Origin: Coleofasciculus sp. S288
GTDB lineage: Bacteria; Cyanobacteriota; Cyanobacteriia; Cyanobacteriales; Coleofasciculaceae
DNA: 6,408 bases
Assembly (NCBI GenBank): GCA_020216575.1
Contig: JAIUYC010000240.1
Coordinates: 1-6,408 of the forward strand
Reading direction: 5' to 3'
Position numbers and translations under genes: made by a program. The notes under the pieces were generated by a model that was not told the DNA's origin, searched no databases, and saw nothing but the letters and a program-made list of their open reading frames with translations. Below, in pieces: positions 1-4,731 of this stretch. How positions within the stretch are numbered: position 1 is the first letter of the stretch; each line of letters opens with the position of its first letter.

Positions 1-230
1 ATCATCGTACCATTCTTTACCCGACTGAGGAATCCGCCTGGTATGCCAGGAGAACAGTAGTGTTGCTCCAGACTGGGGAGTGCACGAATCAGCCCTTCAT
101 AGAAGCCAGGAATTTCATTAGAGGGTTTTTCTGCTAGTTCCTCTAAATCGAGGCGCATGACAACCAGTTGGTGGCGTCGAATGCTCCAATAGTTAGGACC
201 GCGTAATGTCTGGATTTTTAGAATTCTCAT
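1..230 (-). CDS. cphA: Cyanophycin synthetase, N-terminal fragment (gene runs off the left edge)
   Basis: CphA polymerises aspartate and arginine into cyanophycin using ATP; it is a cytoplasmic enzyme with an N-terminal domain, an ATP-grasp domain and a Mur-ligase-like domain. Only the first 76 codons are here (ATG at 230-228, last whole codon ends at 3), so neither catalytic domain is visible. The call rests on the strongly conserved start of the family: MRILKIQTLRGPNYWSIRR, then LVVMRLDLEELAEKPSNEIP, GFYEGL and HYCSPGIPGGFL. The ATG is the expected family start. No SD is seen upstream (TTCATTTGTT precedes the ATG). The cyanophycinase gene lies upstream on the same strand, the usual cyanobacterial cphB-cphA order, but 888 bp away. 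The frame is clean, with no stop or frameshift. I am confident from the recalled family sequence; no search was run. Confidence 0.95.
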   Translation of the reverse strand, partial: MRILKIQTLRGPNYWSIRRHQLVVMRLDLEELAEKPSNEIPGFYEGLIRALPSLEQHYCSPGIPGGFLSRVKNGTM

Positions 231-499
231 AACAAATGAAACAGGTGGTAATGCAAAAGATTAAGGATTATGGAAGGAAAATTACGAACAATGCGCTTTT
301 AGTGCCTCAGTCTGAATGGTGAAAGTTAACGGCATCTTGTAAAGATATGCCAAAATCCTTATATCTGGCGAGGGGTTTGCTACCCTTTTTCTCGAAACCC
401 AAGCCAGTAAAAGAGGGATATTAAATTTGCTTGCTGGAAAGAGCAGGGGGAGCCTCCACAAAAACACGGCATTGACAAACCTTTTGCTTTATTAAATAA

Positions 500-631
500 A
501 AGCCTCGTTGAGATACAACAATTCGTAGCTCAGATATATGACACTGACACCAGTTCGCTGGGTAACGAAAGTCCTGGCGTCATTCGAGAGGTAACTGCTT
601 TATCCTAGCTAAGTCACCTTACTTGAGGCTT
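500..631. ncRNA. Candidate structured RNA or structured cphA leader
   Basis: Nested complementary segments build a rod-like fold. The closing helix is 500-506 with 625-631 (AAGCCTC/GAGGCTT). The next is 526-530 with 607-611 (TAGCT/AGCTA), then 533-536 with 601-604 (GATA/TATC), leaving an asymmetric internal bubble (537-544 and 583-600). Next comes 545-553 with 574-582 (TGACACCAG/CTGGCGTCA), capped by 554-557 with 566-569. Read on the minus strand, the one mismatch in the fourth helix becomes G-U and the second helix gains a G-U, and the closing helix is followed by a T-rich stretch (TTTTATTT). That favours a minus-strand RNA in the cphA direction. On the plus strand a consensus -35 TTGACA sits at 472-477, but its -10 is poor. 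The long rod with a bubble resembles 6S RNA, but it is shorter than usual and I recognise no conserved sequence. The pairing was done by hand. Confidence 0.3.
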
Positions 632-691
632 CAAGCACAGCGATGAATCCGGTTTAGAGTGTTCACTAGTTTCCAGCTTTAAAAACCCCTT

Positions 692-714
692 AAACTGTTC
701 TCTATGAACAGTTT
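692..714. repeat. Perfect inverted repeat, hairpin or operator-like
   Basis: AAACTGTTC (692-700) and GAACAGTTT (706-714) are perfectly complementary across a 5-base loop, giving a 9-bp stem. On the plus strand the right arm runs into TTTT; on the minus strand the stem is followed after six bases by TTTTT. It could be a weak intrinsic terminator in either direction or a dimeric repressor site. The outer CTGT...ACAG spacing is 9, not the 8 of the E. coli LexA box, so I do not call it one. Confidence 0.45.
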
Positions 715-926
715 TATCCAAAATTACAGCTATAAGGGCTGGGTTCAGGAAAAAATAGGATATGACCCGATTGATCGGGGCTGCACTGCGTCTCCTTTGC
801 CAGAGGATGTAGACTTCCAGACTGAGCCAAGAGCCTGTTTGTTGGTATCGAGTACGACGATAAAATTAGACACTGCTGTCCTCCGTAAAACAGGTTAGAT
901 GAGCCTCGCCAAAATTTCTTGAGCTT

Positions 927-977
927 GTTAGGTTCACCTCACGTCCTTTTCCTAACTCCAGATGATTAAAGGTGAAC
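927..977. repeat. Two overlapping, mutually exclusive inverted repeats
   Basis: GTTAGG (927-932) can pair with CCTAAC (951-956), and GTTCACC (932-938) can pair with GGTGAAC (971-977). The two helices share base 932, and the second spans the right arm of the first, so they form alternative structures. On the minus strand this lies about 140 bases past the cphB stop. A glutamine riboswitch was considered because of the GTTCACC element, but its other conserved blocks are absent. Confidence 0.3.
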
Positions 978-1011
978 GACACAGCCGGATACTGGCTCTA
1001 CGCCCATCCCG

Positions 1012-1023
1012 GAGTCATGACTC
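1012..1023. promoter_or_regulatory. Perfect 12-bp palindrome, possible protein-binding site
   Basis: GAGTCATGACTC is identical to its reverse complement with no spacer. It lies about 95 bp past the end of cphB, in the cphB-cphA spacer. A fully symmetric site of this size suits a dimeric DNA-binding protein better than an RNA hairpin, because there is no loop. No cognate regulator can be named, and only one copy was noticed. Confidence 0.25.
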
Positions 1024-1063
1024 AAGAAACGTAGTTCGCTCCAGAACTTAGGTTGGTCAACTA

Positions 1064-1080
1064 GGGCATTAGTTATGCCC
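1064..1080 (-). terminator. Hairpin downstream of cphB, weak terminator or 3'-end stabiliser
   Basis: GGGCAT (1064-1069) pairs with ATGCCC (1075-1080) over a five-base loop, about 40 bases past the cphB stop on the minus strand. No T-tract follows in the cphB direction, so it is not a classical intrinsic terminator. A second hairpin (1104-1121, TAAGTTG/CAACTCA on the minus strand, one G-U pair) covers the cphB stop codon itself. Together they may mark or protect the 3' end of a cphB transcript, or allow read-through towards cphA. Confidence 0.3.
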
Positions 1081-1118
1081 GACTCTACCCCTAAAGCCAA
1101 GTGTGAGTTGTTGACAAC

Positions 1119-1970
1119 TTAGCTATCAGAGGGAATGAGGGAACGCTTGTGTAAATGATAGCGATCGCCATGACAAAGAATATGCACCCGCAGGTTGTGG
1201 AGACTAATTGGGTCGTCGGCACCGACATGGGGTTGGTTGGTATACAGCATTTCTCCCGGATCGATGATTGTGACAGTACCTTTACCCATGACCTGCAACA
1301 TCCCATCCCGTTCAAACAAGGCGCAGGTATCTTCATCGATACCCATCCCTAGCCGTTCGGGATAAGCGGAAATCGCGCTCATCAGACGCGCCATGCGATT
1401 GCGATTGTGAAAATGTTGATCGACAATCAGTTCTGGGATGATCCCCAATCCGGTCGCCATGTCTACTAAAGCACGATTGGGTGACTCGCCACTGCCGCCC
1501 CCAGCAATCATGTGGTGACCCATGACTGCTGCTCCCGCACTCGTGCCTGCTAAGGTGAGTTCGCCTTGTTGCACACGCTGCCGAATTTTTTCCATTAATG
1601 GTGTGTCTGCCAGCAACCCACACAATCGCAGTTGGTCGCCCCCCGTTAAGAAGACACCCGTACACTGTTCGACATATTCTTGAAAGTAGGAGTCTGACCC
1701 TTGAGCGCGATCGCGGATATCAAGTACCCTAATCTCCTTCGCCCCCATATCTTCAAAAATCTGCTGATAGCGCTCTCCAATAATCATCGGTTCTCGCGAA
1801 GCGGATGGAATAATCGCAATGCGAGCTTCCAACGACCCAGCACGACCAAAAAACGTGTACAAAATTTCTCGTCCGTGAACCTTGTCTTCAGCGCCGCCAA
1901 TCACCAGAATAGCGGTTTTAGTGGATTGAGGCATTTTAGTGCCGTGAGATTGAGATTCTAACTGAAGCAT
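1119..1970 (-). CDS. cphB: Cyanophycinase (cyanophycin-degrading exopeptidase)
   Basis: CphB is a cytoplasmic serine exopeptidase that releases beta-Asp-Arg dipeptides from cyanophycin, mobilising stored nitrogen. The 283-residue product has the family landmarks: IGGAEDK (24-30), IPSASRE (54-60), TGGDQLRL (109-116), the nucleophile elbow GTSAGA with Ser144, GHHMIAGGGSGE (151-162), VDQHFHNRNRMAR (183-195) and GIDEDTC (210-216). These match Synechocystis CphB with a constant offset of 12 (Ser132, Gln101, Asp172/Gln173, Arg178/180/183), so the catalytic and substrate-binding residues seem complete. Length is normal. I chose the ATG at 1970 because MLQLESQ-type starts are what I recall in filamentous cyanobacteria. 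A GTG at 2033 would add 21 residues but overlaps a promoter-like TATAAA; an ATG at 1934 would match the shorter Synechocystis form. No candidate has a well-placed SD. cphA lies downstream. Confidence 0.96.
   Translation of the reverse strand: MLQLESQSHGTKMPQSTKTAILVIGGAEDKVHGREILYTFFGRAGSLEARIAIIPSASREPMIIGERYQQIFEDMGAKEIRVLDIRDRAQGSDSYFQEYVEQCTGVFLTGGDQLRLCGLLADTPLMEKIRQRVQQGELTLAGTSAGAAVMGHHMIAGGGSGESPNRALVDMATGLGIIPELIVDQHFHNRNRMARLMSAISAYPERLGMGIDEDTCALFERDGMLQVMGKGTVTIIDPGEMLYTNQPHVGADDPISLHNLRVHILCHGDRYHLHKRSLIPSDS
1161..1168. repeat. HIP1 octamer
   Basis: GCGATCGC, the highly iterated palindrome of many cyanobacterial genomes, lies inside cphB. Confidence 0.8.
1707..1714. repeat. HIP1 octamer
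   Basis: Second GCGATCGC copy, also inside cphB. Confidence 0.8.
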
Positions 1971-2033
1971 AATGTTGATTTTGCGTCGGAGGTAAGCCTT
2001 ATGCTGATAATTACCTGTTGATTGGAATGCCAC

Positions 2034-2060
2034 TTTATACTGATTTTCCTTCTAGCTCAA
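2034..2060 (-). promoter_or_regulatory. Candidate cphB promoter
   Basis: On the minus strand TTGAGC (2060-2055) is followed after 15 bases by TATAAA (2039-2034). The -10 is good and the -35 fair, but the spacer is shorter than the usual 16-18. Transcription would begin near 2026, about 55 bases before the ATG at 1970. That would exclude the upstream GTG at 2033 as the start codon. Confidence 0.3.
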
Positions 2061-2068
2061 CTGCGCAA

Positions 2069-2108
2069 GAGGCTGTTACTGACAAAACTCCGAACAGCGC
2101 AAAGCCTC
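2069..2108. repeat. Inverted repeat upstream of cphB
   Basis: GCTGTT (2072-2077) pairs with AACAGC (2093-2098) over 15 bases. An alternative outer helix pairs GAGGC (2069-2073) with GCCTC (2104-2108). The sequence GCGCAA occurs at the left flank (2063-2068) and again inside the right side (2097-2102). It lies immediately upstream of the candidate cphB promoter, so it could be an operator or, if transcription starts further up, a leader hairpin. Confidence 0.3.
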
Positions 2109-2277
2109 CGATTTTGCCAGCCTCAAGTGGCGACAATCTCCACCTGAATGCTGTAAACAATTGCAGTCTTATACTTTTCAGCTGATGAAGAAACGTCACT
2201 CTAAGCGGCAATCTTTTTCGTTTTAAAGTGCTACCATCTATGCATAATGCCAGATTATGGCAGCGATTTTTTATAAA

Positions 2278-2334
2278 ATCTTCATCATTTTTTGACTTCA
2301 TAATATCTTTATATCTTCATCATTCTCTGACTTC
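2278..2334. repeat. 22-bp imperfect direct repeat, two copies
   Basis: Copy one (2278-2299) and copy two (2313-2334) share ATCTTCATCATT and GACTTC and differ at two of 22 bases; the copy starts are 35 bp apart. The interval is AT-rich. The period is about three and a third helical turns. It could be a paired protein-binding site or a relic of a short duplication. Confidence 0.5.
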
Positions 2335-2423
2335 GCTGCCGCAATAGAGTTCCGACCCTCGACGCTCTAGCCCAGACTGGAGCGAGAGTTATCGGTAATG
2401 GGGGATAAGGCGAAGGAACAGAG

Positions 2424-2486
2424 ATGTATGTAGATATGAACATTTTCCCCGGCTGCGAGGCAACTACGAGAGAATTGCCCCGATGA
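2424..2486 (+). CDS. Possible 20-residue leader peptide upstream of trmD
   Basis: An ATG at 2424 is preceded by AAGGA six bases upstream (2413-2417), one of the better SD arrangements in the left half of the window. The frame reads MYVDMNIFPGCEATTRELPR and stops at 2484-2486, 46 bases before the trmD start. There is no run of one amino acid and no attenuator hairpin, so no regulatory mechanism is evident. A frame this short occurs readily by chance. It is listed only because of the SD. Confidence 0.12.
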   Translation: MYVDMNIFPGCEATTRELPR

Positions 2487-2532
2487 TTGCTTCCCCTTGC
2501 TGACCAACTGCTAGCCCTCAACTAATTTATCT

Positions 2533-3240
2533 GTGCGATTCGATATTGTTACGCTATTTCCCGATTTCTTTATGTCTTCCCTGAGTTCGGGGTTACTCGG
2601 TAAAGCGCTGGCGAGAGAAATTGCCGAAGTGCATTTCGTCAATCCCCGCGACTTTGCCACCGACAAGCATCGGCGAGTCGATGATGAACCCTACGGCGGG
2701 GGGGTGGGAATGTTGATGAAACCCGAGCCTATCTTTGCTGCGGTGGAATCATTGCCGATTTTACCCCGACGCGATCTCATTCTGATGACACCGCAGGGGC
2801 AACCAATGAACCAGCCGTTGTTAAGAGAACTGGCTATGGGTTACGACCAACTTGTTGTCATCTGTGGACACTATGAAGGCGTCGATGAGCGAGTGGTGCA
2901 GCACCTGGTAACTCGTGAGGTGTCTTTGGGTGATTTTGTATTAACCTGCGGAGAAATTCCAGCGCTAGCACTGATTAATGGTGTCGTGCGATTATTACCG
3001 GGAACGGTAGGCAAAGAGGAGTCGCTGAAAGCCGAAAGTTTTGAAGCTGGGTTGCTGGATTATCCTCAGTACACGCGCCCCGCTGAGTTTCGAGGGTGGC
3101 AGGTTCCGGATGTATTGTTATCGGGAAATCATGCAAAAATTGCCCAATGGCGCAGAGAACAGCAGATCCAAAGAACGTGCGATCGCCGCCCCGATTTATA
3201 CTCCGATTGGGTGAAGAATTCTGACCTACCTGTTGAATAA
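2533..3240 (+). CDS. trmD: tRNA (guanine37-N1)-methyltransferase
   Basis: TrmD uses S-adenosylmethionine to methylate N1 of G37, next to the anticodon of tRNAs for Leu, Pro and Arg, preventing +1 frameshifting. It is a cytoplasmic dimer with a trefoil-knot (SPOUT) fold. The 235-residue product starts at GTG in the usual family position (MRFDIVTLFPDFF). Landmarks are DDEPYGGGVGMLMKPEPI (50-67), GHYEGVDERV (112-121), the knot segment SLGDFVLTCGEIPAL (131-145), VVRLLPG (151-157, Arg153 matching E. coli Arg154) and LLDYPQYTRP (174-183). Two substitutions stand out against the recalled E. coli sequence in gap-free alignment: Glu168 where E. coli has catalytic Asp169, and Cys139 in the usual Gly-Gly pair. 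No SD is seen. The gene is not next to rimM, rpsP or rplS here, so the common operon is absent. Length is typical. Confidence 0.97.
   Translation: MRFDIVTLFPDFFMSSLSSGLLGKALAREIAEVHFVNPRDFATDKHRRVDDEPYGGGVGMLMKPEPIFAAVESLPILPRRDLILMTPQGQPMNQPLLRELAMGYDQLVVICGHYEGVDERVVQHLVTREVSLGDFVLTCGEIPALALINGVVRLLPGTVGKEESLKAESFEAGLLDYPQYTRPAEFRGWQVPDVLLSGNHAKIAQWRREQQIQRTCDRRPDLYSDWVKNSDLPVE
3179..3186. repeat. HIP1 octamer
   Basis: GCGATCGC copy near the 3' end of trmD. Confidence 0.8.
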
Positions 3241-3242
3241 CA

Positions 3243-3274
3243 TATCAGGGTGTGAGTTTTAATCCTCACTGATA
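3243..3274 (+). terminator. Hairpin just after trmD
   Basis: GTGAG (3252-3256) pairs with CTCAC (3265-3269) over an eight-base loop, and TATCA (3243-3247) continues the stem with TGATA (3270-3274) across a four-base bulge. It starts three bases after the trmD stop. No T-tract follows, so it could end or stabilise the trmD transcript without being a standard intrinsic terminator. Confidence 0.4.
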
Positions 3275-3309
3275 TATGGCTTGTCTCAAATCAAAAGAAG
3301 GACTAATGG

Positions 3310-3362
3310 CTAGGGGGAAAGGATTTTTATCCTTTGTTCCGCTTAAAGGGTACGGAGCCTAG
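3310..3362 (+). promoter_or_regulatory. Structured leader upstream of the first DUF1517 gene
   Basis: AAAGGAT (3318-3324) pairs perfectly with ATCCTTT (3329-3335) over a TTTT loop. An outer helix CTAGG (3310-3314)/CCTAG (3358-3362) can enclose it. The segment lies between trmD and the DUF1517 gene, directly before the hairpin that holds the ribosome binding site. It may be a weak trmD terminator (TTTGTT ends the right arm) or part of a folded leader. Confidence 0.3.
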
Positions 3363-3371
3363 TTGATGTCA

Positions 3372-3388
3372 CTCCAGTACGTGGAGGT
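3372..3388 (+). promoter_or_regulatory. Strong Shine-Dalgarno inside a small hairpin
   Basis: GGAGGT (3383-3388) is a near-perfect SD, 11 bases before the ATG at 3400. Its first four bases lie in the right arm of a hairpin: CTCCA (3372-3376) pairs with TGGAG (3382-3386) over a GTACG loop. The SD both fixes the start and could be masked. The stem is only 5 bp, so any masking would be easily opened. Confidence 0.45.
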
Positions 3389-3399
3389 CAGAATTTAAA

Positions 3400-4467
3400 A
3401 TGCTACCCAAAATTAACTACAAATTTATCTTCGCCACTGCTCTATCTTTTGGCTTAATCAATAGTGTAGAGCTTCAACTGCTCAACAGCAACTCTGTAAC
3501 GTGGCTCAATATTAGCAATGAAGCCCTCGCTAGAAGTAGTGGTGGGCGTGGTAGAGGAGGTTCATTTAGTAGGCCTTCTAGGTCTGGAGGAAGTGACTCT
3601 CCCGGTTCTAATTCTTACAACCGTAATCGGGATTATGACAGGCGCGATTCAGACTATTACTATCGCCGTGATCCGGGGTATGGCTACGGGGGGCCCAATG
3701 TAGTCGTCGTTCCGGGAGGTGGCGGTTACTATGGCGGCGGTTATAGCTCTGGGATGGGGATTTTCCCCATGCTTCTGGTGCTGGGTATGTTTGGTCTTAT
3801 TTCTCTGTTAGTTCTCTCAAATCGACTGCGAACTTCCGGAAGTTTTGGCAATAACAGTTACTATCCCAATGGGTTCAGCAGTCCTACCAATGAGCGAGAC
3901 AATGACCTAGTAACAATCAGTAAATTGCAGGTGGCACTATTTGCGACTACCAAAGGTCTTCAATCTGAGTTATCCCAATTAACGCTAAACGCAAATACCG
4001 AAACGCCTGAAGGGCTTTTGGAATTTCTGCAAGAATCAGCCTTAGTGCTGCTACGAAATTACGAAAGTTGGAGCCATGTCTTAGCTAGCTCTGAAAGCCT
4101 TTCCATTGAGAAAGCAGAATCAAGGTTTAATCAGCTTTCTATGGAAGAGCGCAGCAAATTTAGTGCTGAAACGTTGACGAATGTTCGGGGTACACTTAAA
4201 CGCCAAGAAGTAGAAGCTCCCGGTTTAGAAGAAGATCCAGCGGCTTATATTGTAGTGACGTTGCTGGTGGGTACGGCATATGACAAGCCGTTATTTAAGG
4301 AAATTTTCACAGCAGAAGAAATGAAAGAAGCCTTGGAGAAACTCGCCTCAGTGCCGCCTGATTATTTGATGACATTTGAGCTACTTTGGAGTCCTCAAGT
4401 AGAAACTGATAGCCTAACCTACGATGAGCTATTAACCGAGTACACAAAAATGGTGCAGGTTGCTTAA
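3400..4467 (+). CDS. DUF1517 membrane protein, Gly/Arg/Tyr-rich linker (paralog 1)
   Basis: This 355-residue protein has a hydrophobic segment at 8-22 and a signal-peptidase-like ALA at 42-44, although the polar stretch before it is long for a signal peptide. Next comes a disordered Gly/Ser/Arg/Tyr linker (45-119, with GGRGRGGSF, DYYYRR and VVVVPGGGGYYGGGY), one transmembrane helix (about 120-140) and a C-terminal DUF1517 domain (about 163-355). Arg142 and Arg144 after the helix place the domain in the cytoplasm. Domain marks are SKLQVAL (174-180), QESALVLLRN (211-220), RSKFSAETLTN (251-261), YIVVTLLVGT (283-292) and FELLWSPQ (326-333). The molecular function is unknown. As I recall, plant FLAP1, needed for photoprotection control in fluctuating light, belongs to this family. 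The start is set by a strong SD. It is about 65% identical to the next gene over the domain (hand count), and a terminator separates the two. Confidence 0.9.
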   Translation: MLPKINYKFIFATALSFGLINSVELQLLNSNSVTWLNISNEALARSSGGRGRGGSFSRPSRSGGSDSPGSNSYNRNRDYDRRDSDYYYRRDPGYGYGGPNVVVVPGGGGYYGGGYSSGMGIFPMLLVLGMFGLISLLVLSNRLRTSGSFGNNSYYPNGFSSPTNERDNDLVTISKLQVALFATTKGLQSELSQLTLNANTETPEGLLEFLQESALVLLRNYESWSHVLASSESLSIEKAESRFNQLSMEERSKFSAETLTNVRGTLKRQEVEAPGLEEDPAAYIVVTLLVGTAYDKPLFKEIFTAEEMKEALEKLASVPPDYLMTFELLWSPQVETDSLTYDELLTEYTKMVQVA

Positions 4468-4494
4468 CTGGCTCTTTGCAGAGATTCTAGGAAG

Positions 4495-4539
4495 GGGTAG
4501 GCTGGGTTGCAATGTTGTTTGTCTTGGCTAAACCTACCC
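4495..4539 (+). repeat. Inverted repeat after paralog 1
   Basis: GGGTAGG (4495-4501) pairs perfectly with CCTACCC (4533-4539) across a 31-base loop, beginning 28 bases after the stop codon. No T-tract follows. It probably forms a 3' stem upstream of the true terminator and may protect the mRNA end. Confidence 0.4.
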
Positions 4540-4577
4540 TCAAAAGCTCACTGAATTAGGTATTTATTTGAAATTGT

Positions 4578-4623
4578 TGGTGGATAGAGCAATTTTTTTG
4601 ACTCCCATTCACCACATTTTTTT
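4578..4623 (+). terminator. Intrinsic terminator between paralogs 1 and 2
   Basis: TGGTGGAT (4578-4585) pairs with ATTCACCA (4607-4614), with one G-U pair, and an inner GAG/CTC helix (4587-4589 with 4602-4604). Two bases after the stem comes a run of seven T (4617-4623). This is the best intrinsic terminator in the window. It implies that the second DUF1517 gene has its own promoter in 4624-4731. Confidence 0.7.
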
Positions 4624-4677
4624 GCTTTTAACCTTGTTAGTAAAACTTGAAAACAAAAGTTATCAAAAACTCGACAG

Positions 4678-4715
4678 GATGAATCATGAAAGGCTAAGTT
4701 GGATTCATCTACTAT
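4678..4715 (+). promoter_or_regulatory. Inverted repeat abutting a -10-like box before paralog 2
   Basis: GATGAATC (4678-4685) and GATTCATC (4702-4709) are perfectly complementary across 16 bases. Directly after the right arm is TACTAT (4710-4715), an acceptable -10; the -35 region would fall inside the repeat and is poor (TGAAAG). The layout suits an operator or activator site, or a leader hairpin if transcription starts upstream. A short stem TATCT/AGATA (4713-4717 with 4722-4726) follows, just before the ATG, and no clear SD is present. Confidence 0.3.
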
Positions 4716-4731
4716 CTTTAGAGATATTTAA

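Larger units (their letters stand above)
231..1118. other. Long cphB-cphA spacer without a supported gene
   Basis: These 888 bp lie between the end of cphB and the start of cphA. I find no reading frame with family resemblance; the longest plus-strand frame (704-898) starts inside a hairpin and lacks an SD. The stretch holds many inverted repeats: 331-351 (GGCATCTT/AAGATATGCC, with a two-base bulge), 371-387, 485-502, the rod at 500-631, 692-714, 766-779, 927-977, a palindrome at 1012-1023 and a hairpin at 1064-1080. I see no exact NtcA site (GTA-N8-TAC); the nearest is GTA-N8-TAG at 885-898. No insertion-sequence ends or target duplications were recognised. It may hold the cphA promoter and leader, or a small RNA. 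Confidence 0.6.
1971..2532. other. Divergent spacer between cphB and trmD
   Basis: About 560 bp separate the chosen cphB start from trmD, which points the other way, so promoters for both should lie here. I see a weak cphB promoter candidate (2034-2060), a hairpin at 2069-2108, a 22-bp imperfect direct repeat (2278-2299 and 2313-2334) and a 20-codon frame with an SD (2424-2486). Minus-strand open frames at 2035-2301 and 2309-2521 show no family resemblance and no SD. No convincing -35/-10 pair was found for trmD. Confidence 0.55.

Noticed and set aside
371..390. Small plus-strand hairpin AGGGGT/ACCCTT followed by TTT, like an intrinsic terminator
   Set aside because: No plus-strand gene upstream would use it; the stem is short with one G-U pair, and it lies in the probable cphA leader.
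472..500. Consensus -35 TTGACA on the plus strand with AATAAA 17 bases downstream
   Set aside because: The -10 lacks the conserved first and last T, and no plus-strand gene follows; kept only as a remark under the 500-631 structure.
550..561. tRNA T-arm-like CCAGTTCGCTGG with an upstream GTAGCTCAG D-arm-like motif
   Set aside because: Spacing is wrong, the loop lacks the conserved T-loop bases, and no acceptor stem or anticodon arm can be drawn.
704..898. Plus-strand open frame of 64 codons in the cphB-cphA spacer
   Set aside because: No SD, its ATG lies in the loop of the 692-714 hairpin, it contains another hairpin (766-779), and the product resembles no family I know.
885..898. NtcA-like site in the cphA upstream region
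   Set aside because: The sequence is GTA-N8-TAG, not GTA-N8-TAC, and no well-placed -10 follows; no exact site was found by eye in either spacer.
932..980. Glutamine riboswitch (glnA or downstream-peptide type) on the minus strand
   Set aside because: Only a CGTTCACC-like element is present; the GGAAGTAGG-like core and the GGAACGC closing arm are missing.
1333..1665. Other open frames across the cphB region (also 1155-1352, 1701-1961 and 1091-1336)
   Set aside because: They lie over the well-supported cphB frame in other frames or on the other strand and show no family features.
2035..2301. Minus-strand open frame of 88 codons directly upstream of cphB
   Set aside because: No SD, no recognisable family, and it overlaps the candidate cphB promoter and the hairpin at 2069-2108. 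Its adjacency to the GTG at 2033 looks accidental.
2309..2521. Minus-strand open frame of 70 codons upstream of trmD
   Set aside because: No SD and biased low-information composition; it lies where the trmD promoter should be.
3281..3309. Promoter-like TTGTCT with TAATGG 17 bases downstream, before paralog 1
   Set aside because: The -10 lacks the final T and matches poorly; not strong enough to list.
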